7,364 nucleotides of DNA. Source: Pseudomonadota bacterium (GTDB taxonomy: Bacteria > Pseudomonadota > Gammaproteobacteria > Acidithiobacillales > Acidithiobacillaceae). Shown piece after piece: positions 6,456 to 7,364 of this stretch. The stretch covers positions 1-7,364 of the forward strand of contig JAKAFG010000098.1 in the NCBI GenBank assembly GCA_021818125.1, in the 5' to 3' direction. The translations under genes were made by a program, and so were the position numbers. Below the pieces are notes generated by a model, which saw nothing but the letters and a program-made list of their open reading frames with translations, was not told the origin of the DNA and made no database searches. Position 1 is the stretch's first letter, and the number at the start of each line of letters is the position of its first letter.

Positions 6456-7364
6456 GTGACCGTGTTTTCCCCCATGACCGATGCAGACCTCAGGATAACG
6501 CCCGAGGACAAGGAGACCCGGCTCATTGGGCTAGGCGCAGAACACTTGGCGAGGTCCCTTGTGCTCATGGCTGCGGAGAACCCTTCGGTCAGCGAGTGGG
6601 TGGAATGCCTGATTGCCACCCCCACCGAGGCGTTGCAAAAATACCGGAGTAAGCTCAAGCAGATGAAGGACTTTGACGGCTTCATCCCTTGGTCTGAAGC
6701 TTCGGCTTTCGCCCACGAGGTGGGCGCGGTACTGGACCTTCTGCGGCAAGGGGCACCTGATCCCTGTAGTGGCGCTGCTCTGGTGGGCGAATTTTTTGCT
6801 TTGGACAAGGTGCTCATCGAGCGATGCGACGATTCGAATGGCTCCCTTGGTGACGTTTTCCGCGAGGATGCCACGCAACTCTTCGTCGAATATGCCCGCG
6901 ATTGTTCTCATAAGGAGGCTATGGCGGATTTAACCGCGAAAATTCTCAAAGAAGATGACTACGGCGTACGGGGTGAGTTGCTCCAGACGGCCAGCCAGTT
7001 CTTGCCCGCTGATCAACTGCGGAAGCTGATCGCGCGGTATCAGGCCCAGGCGGACACAGCAGTTGACGAATACCGTCGCCGCGATCACCTGCGCGGGGTG
7101 GAATCCCTGGCGCGCCAGTTGGGTGACGCCCCTTTGTTTGAAAAAACCCGCATCGCCGCCTGGGGGGACCCTTCTCCCGCCGCGTGTCTGGACATCGGCC
7201 GGGTGTACTTCAAATGCGATGATCTCGACAATGCCCGTTCGTGGCTGGAGCGGGTCCCTCCAGATGAGTGTAGGGAATCCGTTCAGCGGGATGAACTGCT
7301 TCTCACGATCTATCCACGTCAAGGATGCGGAAATCTTGCGATTCCTGTGGCTTGGCGGGTTTTT
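6456..7364 (+). CDS. DUF6880-like protein of unknown function (3' partial)
   Basis: The frame runs open from the stop at 6417-6419 to the window end with no terminator, so only the first ~303 codons are seen. Start candidates are GTG 6456, GTG 6462 and ATG 6474; a GGTGG at 6447-6451 favours one of the two GTGs, but the ATG is not excluded. The N-terminus (LGAEHLARSLVLMAAENP), the middle (FIPWSEASAFAHEVGAVLDL), the DDSNGSLGDVFRED segment (DDS at residues 125-127) and the later helical-repeat segment (DDLDNARSWLERVP) follow the layout I associate with DUF6880 proteins. Those are soluble, helical, TPR-like proteins with no known role. No signal peptide or membrane helix is visible. GTG 6456 overlaps the TGA of a 17-codon ORF (GTGA). 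The family call is from memory of its motifs and is moderate in strength. Confidence 0.75.
   Translation, partial: MTVFSPMTDADLRITPEDKETRLIGLGAEHLARSLVLMAAENPSVSEWVECLIATPTEALQKYRSKLKQMKDFDGFIPWSEASAFAHEVGAVLDLLRQGAPDPCSGAALVGEFFALDKVLIERCDDSNGSLGDVFREDATQLFVEYARDCSHKEAMADLTAKILKEDDYGVRGELLQTASQFLPADQLRKLIARYQAQADTAVDEYRRRDHLRGVESLARQLGDAPLFEKTRIAAWGDPSPAACLDIGRVYFKCDDLDNARSWLERVPPDECRESVQRDELLLTIYPRQGCGNLAIPVAWRVF

Noticed and set aside
6404..7322. Minus-strand open frames of 126-156 codons opposite the right-hand gene
   Set aside because: The plus-strand frame is open for over 900 bases and has family-like motifs; the minus frames read as low-meaning shadows.

Overview
The window looks like proteobacterial chromosome with an accessory right half. 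The left part is fairly GC-rich and holds two adjacent cyclic-di-GMP signalling genes. The combination of many c-di-GMP proteins, IS30-type elements and this codon use would suit an acidophile of the Acidithiobacillus kind, but that is a guess from general resemblance and no marker gene proves it.

Layout. (1) 1-2406 (+): a membrane-bound GGDEF-EAL protein, cut by the left window edge, with a C-terminal zinc-binding CZB-like domain. (2) 2424-4484 (+): a soluble globin-GAF-EAL phosphodiesterase, 17 nt downstream behind a strong ribosome binding site, so almost certainly the same operon. (3) About 4441-5520: an IS30-family insertion sequence whose transposase (4447-5460, -) is convergent with the operon. 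Its left end supplies the last codons and stop of the globin-EAL gene. Removing the element together with one copy of a candidate 3-bp target duplication (AAG) lets that gene read on for 69 more codons to a stop at 5730-5732. (4) 5533-6455: AT-richer, gene-poor DNA with a 63-aa ORF, an overlapping 22-aa ORF, a well-spaced sigma70-type promoter (6283-6311) and a small palindrome. (5) 6456-7364 (+): the 5' part of a DUF6880-like gene of unknown function, running off the right edge. It has no stop in the window.

How the genes work together. The first protein has an intact GGDEF signature, an intact RxxD inhibitory site and all the EAL metal and catalytic residues I could look for, so it may both make and break c-di-GMP. 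Its CZB-like tail suggests control by zinc or thiol redox state. The second protein has a heme-globin sensor with the expected proximal histidine, a GAF domain and an EAL domain with no GGDEF domain, so it should hydrolyse c-di-GMP under control of O2 or another heme ligand. Together they look like a two-input (metal/redox plus gas) c-di-GMP switch. The IS30 insertion at its end may have changed the phosphodiesterase C-terminus. No rRNA, tRNA or CRISPR array was seen.
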